Below are positions 35,829 through 44,261 of a stretch of 64,000 bases of DNA, piece after piece (position 1 is the stretch's first letter; every line of letters begins with the position of its first letter). The stretch comes from JAPKYZ01 sp033763835. Lineage in GTDB: Bacteria; Acidobacteriota; Terriglobia; Bryobacterales; Bryobacteraceae. Position numbers and translations under genes: made by a program. Where the stretch lies: assembly GCA_033763835.1 (NCBI GenBank), contig JANRJS010000021.1, positions 124,001 through 188,000 on the forward strand, given 5' to 3'. The notes beneath the pieces were generated by a model. The model made no database searches. It worked only from the letters and a program-made list of their open reading frames with translations, and was not told the DNA's origin.

Positions 35829-37987
35829 AACAGGCTCATTTGACCCGGCTCCGGCTCCCGTGGATTTTCGGGGATCGCGGACGGCGTTAGCGGCTCTATC
35901 GCTATCTCCTTTGCGGCGCTAACGAAGCCGGTCTGGACGAGCGGGATCTCCTCGATCCGGCTTAACACTCGCGAAATCCCCAGCTTCTTGACGTCTTTCG
36001 TCCACCCTCTGGCGCTCTTCCCCTGCCCGTAGCTGAGATACAGCCTATCCTCCGCGCGGGTCATCCCAACGTATAGCAATCGGCTGGCCTCCTCCTTTTC
36101 GCGGGGCAGCCGGGCCGCGCGGTGCGTCTCGGCGAAGCTGTCCCGAGCGTCGTCCTCGTTTCCTTTCGAATCGGGAATTCGCCACTTCGCGCCTAAGCCG
36201 GACGCCGCCGAGTACACCAAACTCGCCGATTCGTTCGACGGCATGGCGTCGAGCGCCGCGAGAAACACCACCGGAAATTCAAGGCCCTTGGCCGAATGGA
36301 TGGTCATCAACTCCACCGCATCGAGCGACTCCGCCGCCGGGGCGTTGGGCTCGTCGGCGGCTTCGCGCAACCGGTCGAAATGGGCGACGATGGCGGCAAT
36401 GGTGCGGGGGCGTTCCGCCCAAAGATCGCGGATCAATGCCAGTAGTTTGCGCACATTCGCCCGGCCCGCCGCGTCGAGCGAGCCTTCGTAGTCGCAGGCG
36501 TCCATCGCGCGCGCCAGCAGCCGGTCCGGCGAAACTTGGTTGCGCAAGCGCCGGCGCTCGTCGAGCGCGGGAAGCGATACCGTCTCCGCCAAACTCCGCT
36601 TCGGATCCCGCGCCGCCAGAATCTCCGCGTCGCTCCACCCGAAAAACGGGGAGCGCAAAACGCCGAATAGCGCGATCTCGTCGCGCGGATTCGCGAGTAC
36701 GCGGAGATAGTTCAAAAGGTCGGCGATTTCCTGGCGCTCGAAAAACGTCTTACCGCCGGTGACGATATACGGAATCCCCGCATCGAGAAACGCGCGTTCG
36801 AAATCCGGAAACCGCCCGCCGGTGCGGAACAGCACGGCGCAATCGGAGTAGCGGCGGCCTTCGGCGGTGAGGCGCGCGATTTCGCCCGCTACCCATCGCG
36901 CTTCGATCGCCGAACGAAGGACCGCGTCGAAGTTCTCGATCGCCGTCAACTCCACCACCGGAGCGTCGACGTTCGCGAACTCGCGCGCCGCCTTGAGTCC
37001 CGGTCTCTCGATCCCCGGCATGCCGAAACAAACCCGTTCGGCGGCTTCGAGAATGGCGGCCCGGCTACGAAAATTCTCGCGCAGGTAATCGATCTCGCCG
37101 CCCGCGCGTTCGACGCTCTCGCGATAGGCGCGAAAGGCGTCCGGTGTTGCGTGGCGGAATCCGTAGATGGCTTGATTGATATCGCCGACCGCGAAGAACC
37201 GGCCCGGGCGGCGCAGGCGGGCGACCAGTTGCCATTGCACCGGATTCGTGTCCTGCAACTCATCCATCAGAATGTGGTCGAACTGGCCCGCGATCTCTTC
37301 GCGCAAGCGCTCGTCGCGGTCGAGCAAAGCGGCGGTCAGTTCTTCGAGGTCGTCGAAATCGACCTTGGCTTGCGCGCTCTTGGTTTCCCGGTAGCGTTGG
37401 GCGGCTTCGCGCAACACGGCGTCAAGCGTCTCCCGTTCGCTCGCAAATCGGGTCCCGATGGCGTCGGCCGGGGGCGGAGCGGTTGGCGGCGGAAAACCAT
37501 CGCCCGCAAGCCGGATCGCTTCAAATGCGGACGCGAGATCGCCCACCGGATCGGAGGTGCTCCAAGCGTGAAACAGCGCGCGCAACCGCGCCGGATCGCG
37601 CGCGAGCATCTCGTCGAGCGCCGCGCCGATCGCCTCCCGCAGCGTAAGTTGCGCCAAGCGTTCGTCGAGAATCGCGAAGTTCGGCGCGAGCCCCACCGCT
37701 TCGAAGTGGCGCTTGAGAATCCCTAAGCACAGACCGTGAATGGTCGAGACCGGGGCTTTCTCCGCCTCCGGCCCCAGTTCCGCGGCAAGGCGCGACCGAA
37801 TTTCGGCGGCGGCTTTCTCGGTAAACGTGATCGCGGCGATACGGTGCGGGTTCGCGCCGCGCTCCCGCACCAACCAAACGAAGCGCGCCACCAGCACCCG
37901 CGTCTTACCGCTGCCCGGACCGGCGACGACGCAGACGTCCTGACCCTCGCGCGTTACGGCGGCGCGCTGCGCTTCGGTCAACCTCAT
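35825..37987 (-). CDS. UvrD/AddA-like superfamily 1 helicase
   Basis: 720 residues from ATG 37987, overlapping the upstream nuclease gene (ATGA). Motif I VCVVAGPGSGKTRVLVARF, Q-motif LTEAQRAAVT, motif II ILMDELQDTNPVQWQLV, motif III FFAVGDINQAIYGFRHA, motif V MTIHSAKGLEFPVVFLAALD, motif VI LLYVGMTRAEDRLYLSY. It lacks the C-terminal nuclease of AddA, so cleavage would come from the partner. The last residues GQMSLF match the Q-L-x-L-F beta-clamp-binding consensus. Likely works in double-strand break repair with the adjacent PD-(D/E)XK protein. Confidence 0.88.
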   Translation of the reverse strand: MRLTEAQRAAVTREGQDVCVVAGPGSGKTRVLVARFVWLVRERGANPHRIAAITFTEKAAAEIRSRLAAELGPEAEKAPVSTIHGLCLGILKRHFEAVGLAPNFAILDERLAQLTLREAIGAALDEMLARDPARLRALFHAWSTSDPVGDLASAFEAIRLAGDGFPPPTAPPPADAIGTRFASERETLDAVLREAAQRYRETKSAQAKVDFDDLEELTAALLDRDERLREEIAGQFDHILMDELQDTNPVQWQLVARLRRPGRFFAVGDINQAIYGFRHATPDAFRAYRESVERAGGEIDYLRENFRSRAAILEAAERVCFGMPGIERPGLKAAREFANVDAPVVELTAIENFDAVLRSAIEARWVAGEIARLTAEGRRYSDCAVLFRTGGRFPDFERAFLDAGIPYIVTGGKTFFERQEIADLLNYLRVLANPRDEIALFGVLRSPFFGWSDAEILAARDPKRSLAETVSLPALDERRRLRNQVSPDRLLARAMDACDYEGSLDAAGRANVRKLLALIRDLWAERPRTIAAIVAHFDRLREAADEPNAPAAESLDAVELMTIHSAKGLEFPVVFLAALDAMPSNESASLVYSAASGLGAKWRIPDSKGNEDDARDSFAETHRAARLPREKEEASRLLYVGMTRAEDRLYLSYGQGKSARGWTKDVKKLGISRVLSRIEEIPLVQTGFVSAAKEIAIEPLTPSAIPENPREPEPGQMSLF

Positions 37988-39528
37988 GCGCCCGCTCCTT
38001 GCGCCGGGGCGGCCGCGGCGGTTTCGCGAATCCGGCACGCGTCCCGGAAATCGCACCACCGGCAGATATCCGTATCGCTGGGCTGGGCGGCGATTCTCCC
38101 GGCCCGGATAGACTCTACCGCTTCGACGGCCCGGCGTTCCGCCTCTTCCATCAAAGTATTCGGATCGGACGCCTCGACAACCTTCGTTTCGCCGCGCAGC
38201 GCTACATAGGCAAAACCCGCGGGGCGATAGCCGTTCGACGCTAGGGCGTGCAGGTACAGTCCGCCTTGTACCGTCTCGGCGGCATCCATGCGGTTCTTGA
38301 CGGCGCTCGCGGCCGAGTACTTGTAGTCGATGGCGTACACGTCTCCCGATGGGCTGCGATCAAACCGGTCGATCTGACCCTTCACGATGAGATCGGGGCG
38401 GAGAGCGAACTCGAACGGCCACTCGGCCTCCACCGTCCAGCCTTCGCGGCGGGGAGCTTGCGCGAGATAGCGCCGTAAATTGCGCTCCAGAGCGAGCCGG
38501 TGCCATTCGACATGGTGATCCACGGTGACATGGTTCTTGCGGCAGATCTCCCGGAACAGCCGGTCGAAGAGCGCCTCGAATGGCGCGGCCGCCCCCCGCG
38601 TCCACTCGTGCAGAAACCGGTGGGCCAGCGTGCCGTGGTCGAGAACTCCAAAGCGTTCTTCGGGCGGTTTGGGCGGTAGTTGCAAACGGAGGGTCCGCTG
38701 GCCGAAGAACTGGAACGGGCATTTTAAGAACGTTTCCAGCTCGGTGGGCGTCCAGCGGCGCTCTTGAAGCGAGGGGGGCGCGGGAAGGTAGGCAGCGTGT
38801 CCGGCGTTCTTGCGTGGACCGGGCGCGGGTCGATAGGCGGCGAACGATTCAACTGGCACGCCGTAAGCGATAACCACCGGACGGCACGGCACGCCTGCGG
38901 TCAGCAGCACCGACTCCCCGGCGGGAGCGGCCGGTCGGATGCGCGCGGCGGCGACGGCCGATCGAGAGGCGTCCCAAAAATCCGCCAGCGTCCGTTCGGT
39001 TTGCGGCAAGTGCTCCGCGACGCGTTCGAGGCACGCGCGAAGTTCGCCGCTCGAATCCAATCCGCCAGCCGCCTTTGCCCAGACGCGCGGTAATCGCTTG
39101 GCGGTGCGCCAGCCCTCCATCTCCGCTAGCGGTCCGGCCAGCGCGCCCAGCTCGTCGAGCCCGAAACCCGGAATCGCGGCCAGCAAGTCGAACTCGATCC
39201 GGTCGATCGTCATCTGGTCGAGTCTGGGGCTGGCCTCGCTGAGCCGGACTACGTCGATCAGCTTGCGCTTATCCCAGCCCGACAGCAACGCTTCCACGAC
39301 GGCGGCGGCATAACGCACCGGCGCCCGCTCTTCCAAACGGTCCGCGAAATCCTCTTCGAGCGGGATGCCGTAACGTTCGAAGGTGGAGGAGATAAGGGCC
39401 CGGTACGGATGCTCGCCGGGAACGGTAACGGCAATTCGCGACAGCCGCTCGCCCGACCGGCAAAGCTCGACGATCCGTGCGGCCAGCGAGTGAACTTCGC
39501 GATCCGTGGAGGGCGCCGGGCGGGTCAA
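37984..39528 (-). CDS. PD-(D/E)XK nuclease, AddB/RecB-like, with Fe-S cysteines
   Basis: 514 residues. The N-terminal half resembles an inactivated helicase-like region of AddB; the C-terminal half is the nuclease: RWTPTELETFLKCPFQFFG, GTLAHRFLHEW, and catalytic GQIDRFDRSPSGDVYAIDYKYS (D...DYK shown here in two parts: GQIDRFD and AIDYKY). The cysteine in KCPFQFF plus CRWCDFRDAC at the end form the four-cysteine iron-sulfur staple known from AddB. It precedes the helicase gene with a 4-base overlap. Shorter than classic AddB (~1,100 residues). Confidence 0.85.
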   Translation of the reverse strand: MTRPAPSTDREVHSLAARIVELCRSGERLSRIAVTVPGEHPYRALISSTFERYGIPLEEDFADRLEERAPVRYAAAVVEALLSGWDKRKLIDVVRLSEASPRLDQMTIDRIEFDLLAAIPGFGLDELGALAGPLAEMEGWRTAKRLPRVWAKAAGGLDSSGELRACLERVAEHLPQTERTLADFWDASRSAVAAARIRPAAPAGESVLLTAGVPCRPVVIAYGVPVESFAAYRPAPGPRKNAGHAAYLPAPPSLQERRWTPTELETFLKCPFQFFGQRTLRLQLPPKPPEERFGVLDHGTLAHRFLHEWTRGAAAPFEALFDRLFREICRKNHVTVDHHVEWHRLALERNLRRYLAQAPRREGWTVEAEWPFEFALRPDLIVKGQIDRFDRSPSGDVYAIDYKYSAASAVKNRMDAAETVQGGLYLHALASNGYRPAGFAYVALRGETKVVEASDPNTLMEEAERRAVEAVESIRAGRIAAQPSDTDICRWCDFRDACRIRETAAAAPAQGAGA

Positions 39529-39537
39529 ATGCCAAGT

Positions 39538-39918
39538 CTAGCGGGCGGGACGCGCCTGCAAATCGGCGAGACTCTTCTCGAACTTGCGCCGCTGGTTCTC
39601 GTCGAGGATCTTCAGAATTTGCTCTTTCCCGTGCAAGCGCACATCGTCCATCTGCATCTGCAGGTCGGACATGTACTTCATGAAGTCGTCGAGCACAATC
39701 TCAATCTTCTCCACTTGCACGGGTGTGAGTTCCAAATCGCGTTGGAAACGAGTCAAGAGTTCGGCCTTATTTCCGGTGCGCAGCAACGTGGACGCCTTAA
39801 TGGCGGATTGGCGGGCGGCAAACTTCATGGCGAGCGCGCCCGCCGCCGCTCCGCAAAGGAACACCAGGAGGAGGGTGGAGAGCACTCGCGGATTCGACCA
39901 CGAAATGCGCGAGGTCAC
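39538..39918 (-). CDS. Membrane-anchored CpxP/Spy-like periplasmic protein
   Basis: 126 residues. One N-terminal membrane segment (VLSTLLLVFLCGAAAGALAM) followed by a helical periplasmic part: LTRFQRDLELTPVQVEKIEI, YMSDLQMQMDDVRLHGKEQI, ILKILDENQRRKFEKSLADL. The pattern L.LT..Q...I is typical of heavy-metal-resistor/Spy-fold sensors or chaperones. It is the third gene of a sigma/anti-sigma operon, so it may help sense envelope stress. Confidence 0.78.
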   Translation of the reverse strand: MTSRISWSNPRVLSTLLLVFLCGAAAGALAMKFAARQSAIKASTLLRTGNKAELLTRFQRDLELTPVQVEKIEIVLDDFMKYMSDLQMQMDDVRLHGKEQILKILDENQRRKFEKSLADLQARPAR

Positions 39919-39922
39919 CGGA

Positions 39923-40393
39923 TTACTGCTCCATCGCCGTTAACGTGACGAACACGCGTCCGCGATCCTCGACTTCTTCGCCCACCAGATGTACTTCCGG
40001 ATGGTCGTCGACCAGGATTTCCGCCGGAGCGTCCTGCGCCATTTCCACTTCGCCGCTAGAACCGGTGGAAAAAACGGCAACGCTCATCAACAGCAACAGA
40101 GCGGCGGAAGCGTACAGCAGACGCGCGCCGAAAGGCTGCAAGAAAATCGACCAGAAACTGGATTGCGATTCGTTCTCGATGCGCGCCATCACGCGCGCGT
40201 AGAGGCCGGGGGCCGGCGCTAATTCGGCGGGCAGCGAGAATGCGCTCCGAATGGTCCGGGAGTGTTCCGCCATCTCAGCTATCATCTCGCGCTCGGCGGG
40301 TCCCCCTAGCGCTTCTTCAAACGCGGCCCGCCCGGCGGGCGTCAGCTTGCCCGAGAGGTAATCTTCCAAGTCGTTCTGGATTCGCGCGTTCAT
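39923..40393 (-). CDS. Membrane-bound anti-sigma factor-like protein
   Basis: 156 residues. N-terminal soluble domain (LEDYLSGKLTPAGRAAFEEA), one membrane segment (LLYASAALLLLMSVAVFSTG), then a short acidic periplasmic tail. The layout fits an anti-sigma factor for the ECF sigma encoded 17 bases upstream, though no zinc-binding Cys are present. Ends four bases before the Spy-like gene. Confidence 0.75.
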   Translation of the reverse strand: MNARIQNDLEDYLSGKLTPAGRAAFEEALGGPAEREMIAEMAEHSRTIRSAFSLPAELAPAPGLYARVMARIENESQSSFWSIFLQPFGARLLYASAALLLLMSVAVFSTGSSGEVEMAQDAPAEILVDDHPEVHLVGEEVEDRGRVFVTLTAMEQ

Positions 40394-40410
40394 AATCGAG
40401 TACCTAACCG

Positions 40411-41103
40411 CTATGCCGTAGCCGGCGTTCCCGGACGCCGCATGAGCCGCTGTGCGGCCTTGAGCAGCTTTTGCCGGGCGCGGAACAGCTTGACCTTGAT
40501 CGTATTCTCGTTCATTCCGGTCATCTGCGCCAACTCTTCGACGGAGTGGCCTTCCACTTCCTTCAACAGAATTAGATTGCGGTCCTCGGCGCTTACCTTC
40601 GCCAGCAGCTTCGTCAGCAATTCGCGTTGCGCCAACTGCGCATCGACGGCCGGTCCGCGATCGGCGCCCGCCTCGGAGTTGTCCATCCGCTGCGAGTCTT
40701 CCTCCGAGAAGTCGCTTTCGTAAACCAGCTTACGGACCTTCTTCTTCCGCAGATAGTCGTAGCACTCGTTGACGGTAATCTTGTAGATCCAGGTGAGCAG
40801 GCTCGACCGGGCGTCGAAGTTGCCAATCGAGAAATAGACCTTAGTAAAGACCTGCTGCGAAATGTCTTCCGCGTCGTTCTGGTTGCGGAGAATGCCGTAG
40901 ATGATCGAGAAGACCTTGTTTTGGTACCGCTCCACCAGTTCCCGAAACGCGGAATCGTCCTTGGCTTGAACGCGCTCGACGAGGCGCGCTTCATCTGTCT
41001 GCCGGTGTTCCAAAGTCCTGTGTCCGCGGGACGAGGCCGGAGCCGTAGTTGTGGCGGGAAACCCAAGACCCGGTATCGCCGCCGCTCCGTAAACGCCGCT
41101 CAT
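40411..41103 (-). CDS. ECF RNA polymerase sigma factor (RpoE-like)
   Basis: 230 residues with an N-terminal extension of about 35 residues before the sigma domain; the true start could be later. Region 2: FRELVERYQNKVFSIIYGIL, DAEDISQQVFTKVYFSIGNF, LLTWIYKITVNECYDYLRKK. Region 4: LKEVEGHSVEELAQMTGMNE and VKLFRARQKLLKAAQRL. First gene of a three-gene operon with an anti-sigma and a Spy-like protein. Confidence 0.92.
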   Translation of the reverse strand: MSGVYGAAAIPGLGFPATTTAPASSRGHRTLEHRQTDEARLVERVQAKDDSAFRELVERYQNKVFSIIYGILRNQNDAEDISQQVFTKVYFSIGNFDARSSLLTWIYKITVNECYDYLRKKKVRKLVYESDFSEEDSQRMDNSEAGADRGPAVDAQLAQRELLTKLLAKVSAEDRNLILLKEVEGHSVEELAQMTGMNENTIKVKLFRARQKLLKAAQRLMRRPGTPATA

Positions 41104-41226
41104 ACATCATAGCGGACGCGGCTTACCTTTCCTGGGTTTCGGTAAGGTGAAGATTCTTGAACTTAGAAGCCCGCATCGCGGACGCCGTTAGGTGAATCCA
41201 TTACAATTAGAAAAGGAGAACGGATC

Positions 41227-41550
41227 GTGATTCAACTGACCGAAAAGGCCGTATCGAAAGTGCAGGAGATTCTGGATACTCAGGAGCCCAAACCCGCGGG
41301 ATTGCGGATTGCCGTTGTGGGTGGCGGCTGCTCCGGCTTCAGCTATAGTATGGCGTTCGAAAACGCCCCGGGCATGCTGGACAAGACGTATAACTTCGGT
41401 CCACTCAAGGTTTACGTCGATCAAGCAAGCTTGCTCTATCTCGACGGGGCGGAAGTGGATTACGTGGAAACGTTCGAGGGGTCGGGCTTCAAGTTCAACA
41501 ACCCGCAGGTCAAATCTACGTGCGGCTGCGGCAGCTCGTTTAGCGTGTAG
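41227..41550 (+). CDS. erpA: A-type iron-sulfur cluster carrier (IscA/ErpA family)
   Basis: 107 residues from GTG 41227 with GGAG upstream. Conserved cysteines C35 (VGGGCSGFSY) and C99/C101 (STCGCGSSF) bind and transfer [2Fe-2S]/[4Fe-4S] clusters to apoproteins. Closest to ErpA-like carriers by the CGCG ending; IscA/SufA cannot be excluded. Single gene followed by a terminator. A possible -10 (TACAAT) lies near 41200 without a clear -35. Confidence 0.9.
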   Translation: MIQLTEKAVSKVQEILDTQEPKPAGLRIAVVGGGCSGFSYSMAFENAPGMLDKTYNFGPLKVYVDQASLLYLDGAEVDYVETFEGSGFKFNNPQVKSTCGCGSSFSV

Positions 41551-41572
41551 CACCCCAAAACGCGGAAATGCA

Positions 41573-41607
41573 GAAAGGTCCCGGGAAACCGGGACCTTTT
41601 CTTTTTG
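41573..41607 (+). terminator. Rho-independent terminator after the A-type carrier gene
   Basis: Hairpin AAAGGTCCCGG / CCGGGACCTTTT with a short loop, followed by CTTTTT. Strong intrinsic terminator just downstream of the stop. Confidence 0.88.
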
Positions 41608-41627
41608 GAACCGTGTTCCCCAAAAGC

Positions 41628-41656
41628 GAAAGCGCCCGGCTTACGCCGGGCGCTTT
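41628..41656 (-). terminator. Terminator hairpin after PEP-CTERM gene 1
   Basis: Perfect stem AAAGCGCCCGGC / GCCGGGCGCTTT with a four-base loop. On the minus strand it follows the PEP-CTERM stop by about 30 bases and runs into a T-rich stretch (CTTTTG). Confidence 0.7.
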
Positions 41657-41687
41657 GCCGCTAGAAGCACTTCTCGTTCTTGTTTAG

Positions 41688-42323
41688 TTAGGCCGCCCGC
41701 CGGCGCGCCATAGCGCCGACTGCGAGGAGACCAAACCCTACCAGCGCCATCGCGCCGGGCTCGGGGATGATCAGGTCGGGCGTAAACACCGAACCGGAGT
41801 AAGAGGTCGAGTTGGTCGCTCCACCGGTCTTCAATGTGGTCAGCGAAACGGCAGGCACGAACTGCGTCGAAATGGTAATCGCGGCGTTGCCGAAACTCAC
41901 CATTTCTAGCAAACCGGCGTTCGTCCCCGCGTAGACGATGTTCGACAGGTTAATGGACGGCGCAGTGTTGATACCCACTGTGGTACCTTTCTGGAAAATG
42001 TCGACCAAGACCATATCGGCGGTCAATGTGTTAACACCATCGAAGATCGAAAACGTGCCCTTGCCAGTGACGGGAGCCGCACCGGCCGCGATCGCACCGA
42101 TGGTGAAAGTACCGGTCAGGTTGCCGGAGAAGCCGATCATCGTCGGCTCGTCGGAGTTGGTCACTTCAAAATCCCAGCCGCCAGCACCAGGCGAAAAGCT
42201 AAACGTGCCCGTGGTACCGTCGAAAACGATCTCAGCCCCTGTAACGCTCGCGATGTCAAAAAGGAGCGGCGAAGCGAAGCTGGTCGAAGCCGCGAGAGCG
42301 AGAAGCGCGAAAATTTTCTTCAT
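41688..42323 (-). CDS. PEP-CTERM protein 1 (secreted, exosortase substrate)
   Basis: 211 residues. Signal peptide MKKIFALLALAASTSFA, a beta-rich middle of low charge, and a PEP-CTERM sorting signal: PEPGAMALVGFGLLAVGAMA then RRRAA. Exosortase would recognise PEP and process the protein at the inner membrane for export to the surface. Paralogue of the next upstream gene over the whole length (TVGIN, SYSGSVF, GTFTIGAIA). Function unknown; exosortase itself is not in the window. Confidence 0.9.
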   Translation of the reverse strand: MKKIFALLALAASTSFASPLLFDIASVTGAEIVFDGTTGTFSFSPGAGGWDFEVTNSDEPTMIGFSGNLTGTFTIGAIAAGAAPVTGKGTFSIFDGVNTLTADMVLVDIFQKGTTVGINTAPSINLSNIVYAGTNAGLLEMVSFGNAAITISTQFVPAVSLTTLKTGGATNSTSYSGSVFTPDLIIPEPGAMALVGFGLLAVGAMARRRAA

Positions 42324-42369
42324 TTTGTGTTTGTTCCTCCAGGAATTGTATGTGCTACCTAGCTCTAGT

Positions 42370-42399
42370 AGACTACCACCCGATCCTTCGTAATGTCAA
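42370..42399 (-). promoter_or_regulatory. Promoter of PEP-CTERM gene 1
   Basis: Minus strand: TTGACA, 18-base spacer ending GGGTGG, then TAGTCT. Leader of about 40 bases with GGAGGA before the ATG. Shares its layout and the GGGTGnTA element with the promoter of PEP-CTERM gene 2. Confidence 0.55.
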
Positions 42400-42514
42400 C
42401 GCCTGAGAGGGGTTTTCAGGTGGAAATCCGGAACAAACTGGGGTTGGAATATCGCCTGCGGTACTGGTACGATTTCAAACTCGTTTCAAAAAAAAATACT
42501 CGTAGAAAACACAA

Positions 42515-42545
42515 ACGGGAACGAGCCCAAAGGCTCGTTCCCGTC
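42515..42545 (-). terminator. Terminator after PEP-CTERM gene 2
   Basis: Stem ACGGGAACGAGCC / GGCTCGTTCCCGT with loop CAAA (plus-strand reading). On the minus strand it is followed by TTTGTGTTTTC. It separates the two PEP-CTERM genes into separate transcripts. Confidence 0.8.
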
Positions 42546-42569
42546 GGAAGCAACCGGAGACCTAAAGAA

Positions 42570-43199
42570 CTAAGCGCGCCGACGAAGCATGCCCAGCGCT
42601 AGCAGACCGCCGCCGATGAGGGCGAAGGCGCCAGGCTCAGGGATGTTCGAGACGACCGTACCCGAATAGCTGGTGGAGCTCACCAGCGAACCAGCGGTGA
42701 GCGTCTTCAGCGAACGCGGGGGGATGAACTGGGCCGACAGGGTGGCAACCGCGCTGCCGAGTGTCGTCAGTTCGAGCAAGCCTTTGTTGAGGCCGCCGTA
42801 AGAGATGTTGTAAAGGTTAATGCCGCCGACATCGTTCATACCGACGGTGGTTCCCTTGCTGAAGATCGACAACATGTCGATGTCGGCGGTTAAGGTAAAG
42901 CCTTTGCCGTCGTCAATCGTGAAGATGCCAGTACCGGTGACTGGGGCCGTCTGGGTAAGACCACCGGCGATCGCACCGATCGTGAACGTACCGTGGATGG
43001 TACCGAAGAGACCGACCAGGGACGGCTCGTCGGACAGGGTGATCTCGAAGTCGTAGGCACCGGTGTTCGGGAAGCTGAACGTATCCGTTGCGCCGTCGAA
43101 CACGACCGATGCGCCGACAACGCTCGAGAAGTTGAAGAGTAGGGGCGTGGCGGAAGCGGTTGCGACCGAAAACGCCAGAAGGGCGAGTAGTTTTTTCAT
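42570..43199 (-). CDS. PEP-CTERM protein 2 (secreted, exosortase substrate)
   Basis: 209 residues, strong ribosome site GGAGGAG. Signal MKKLLALLAFSVATASA, body with LFNFSSVVGASVVFDGATDT, GTFTIGAIAGG and KGTTVGMNDVGGINLYNISY, and a C-terminal PEPGAFALIGGGLLALGMLR + RRA sorting signal. Clearly a duplicate of the downstream gene: same length, same motifs in the same order. Surface protein of unknown role. Confidence 0.9.
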   Translation of the reverse strand: MKKLLALLAFSVATASATPLLFNFSSVVGASVVFDGATDTFSFPNTGAYDFEITLSDEPSLVGLFGTIHGTFTIGAIAGGLTQTAPVTGTGIFTIDDGKGFTLTADIDMLSIFSKGTTVGMNDVGGINLYNISYGGLNKGLLELTTLGSAVATLSAQFIPPRSLKTLTAGSLVSSTSYSGTVVSNIPEPGAFALIGGGLLALGMLRRRA

Positions 43200-43241
43200 G
43201 TTGGTTCTCCTCCGGGCTTAGCTGTCTTGCCCAGCTTTGTC

Positions 43242-43271
43242 AAGTTAGCACCCAAACCAAACTCGTGTCAA
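43242..43271 (-). promoter_or_regulatory. Promoter of PEP-CTERM gene 2
   Basis: Minus strand: perfect TTGACA, 18-base spacer ending GGGTGC, then TAACTT; about 35-40 bases of leader before GGAGGAG and the ATG. Confidence 0.6.
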
Positions 43272-43358
43272 CACCTTAATGATGTTTTACAGGCCGCATC
43301 CGTACTGGGAATGGGGGCATCAGGAGTCCTTGGGTACTAGTACCTATATACTACGGGA

Positions 43359-44261
43359 GTGTTGGACATTCGCACTCCCGGCCAGACCTGCGTAACAATG
43401 TCTTTCGGGTGGTTATCCACACAAATGTACCCCGCGCTCAACCCAACGATCGTCACCGGCCGCGCCGATTGGCCGGACATTGCCAAACTAGCGTCAAAGG
43501 CGGGGTTTCCCGCCGTCGATCTCAACGCCGCCAGGGCGCAAGCCGCCGGGTTGGCGGCCACCCGGGAGGCCCTAGCGGCGCTTAAGATCCAGCCGGCCGT
43601 CGTCTCTTTTCCGGTCGAGTTTCGGCGGGACGAGGCGACGTTCGAATCCACACTCGCGCAATTGGAACCGGCGGCGCAGTTCGGAGCCGCTCTCGGGTGC
43701 CCGCGGATGGCAACCTACATCGTTCCCTCCGCCGAGCTTCCCTATCGCGAGCAGCGCGCCCTATTTCTGAAGAGGCTGCGCCGGGTGGCGGACATCCTCG
43801 CGCGGTCGCATGTTCGGCTGGGACTCGAATTCGTCAGCCCGGTCCATTTACGGAAGCGCCTGCCCTATCCATTTATTTACGACCTAACCGCCATGCTCGA
43901 CTTCGCCCAGGACTGCGGACCGAACGTCGGGCTGCTACTCGACTCCTGGCATTGGCATCACGCGGGCAACACGGTAAAGGACATCCTGAACACGCCGGGC
44001 GACCGTCTGGTCCACATTCATATCAACGATGCGGCGGCCCAAGCTCCCGAGGACGTGCGCGACAACGAGCGCTTAATGCCGGGCGAAGGCAAAATCGATC
44101 TGGTAGGGTTCCTGCAGGCCATCCAGAAGACCGGCTATCGCGACGCGGTAAGCGTCGAAGTGTTCGGGCGGGGCCTGAAAGACATGCCCGTGGAGGCGGC
44201 GGTGCAATTGGCCTTCGACACGACCGCGGCCGTAATGCGGAAGGCGCAAGTGTGGAACTAG
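43359..44261 (+). CDS. Sugar phosphate isomerase/epimerase-like TIM barrel protein
   Basis: 300 residues from GTG 43359; ATG 43398 or 43428 (MYPALNPTIV, the usual family start) are equally possible. AP-endonuclease-2/xylose isomerase-like barrel: WPDIAKLASKAGFPAVDLNA, VRLGLEFVSPVHLRKR, VGLLLDSWHWHHAGNT, HIHINDAAAQ and AVSVEVFGRG, with the metal-binding E, D/H, H and E at strand ends. Substrate unknown; the link to murQ (10-base overlap) hints at amino-sugar or cell-wall sugar metabolism. Confidence 0.85.
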   Translation: MLDIRTPGQTCVTMSFGWLSTQMYPALNPTIVTGRADWPDIAKLASKAGFPAVDLNAARAQAAGLAATREALAALKIQPAVVSFPVEFRRDEATFESTLAQLEPAAQFGAALGCPRMATYIVPSAELPYREQRALFLKRLRRVADILARSHVRLGLEFVSPVHLRKRLPYPFIYDLTAMLDFAQDCGPNVGLLLDSWHWHHAGNTVKDILNTPGDRLVHIHINDAAAQAPEDVRDNERLMPGEGKIDLVGFLQAIQKTGYRDAVSVEVFGRGLKDMPVEAAVQLAFDTTAAVMRKAQVWN

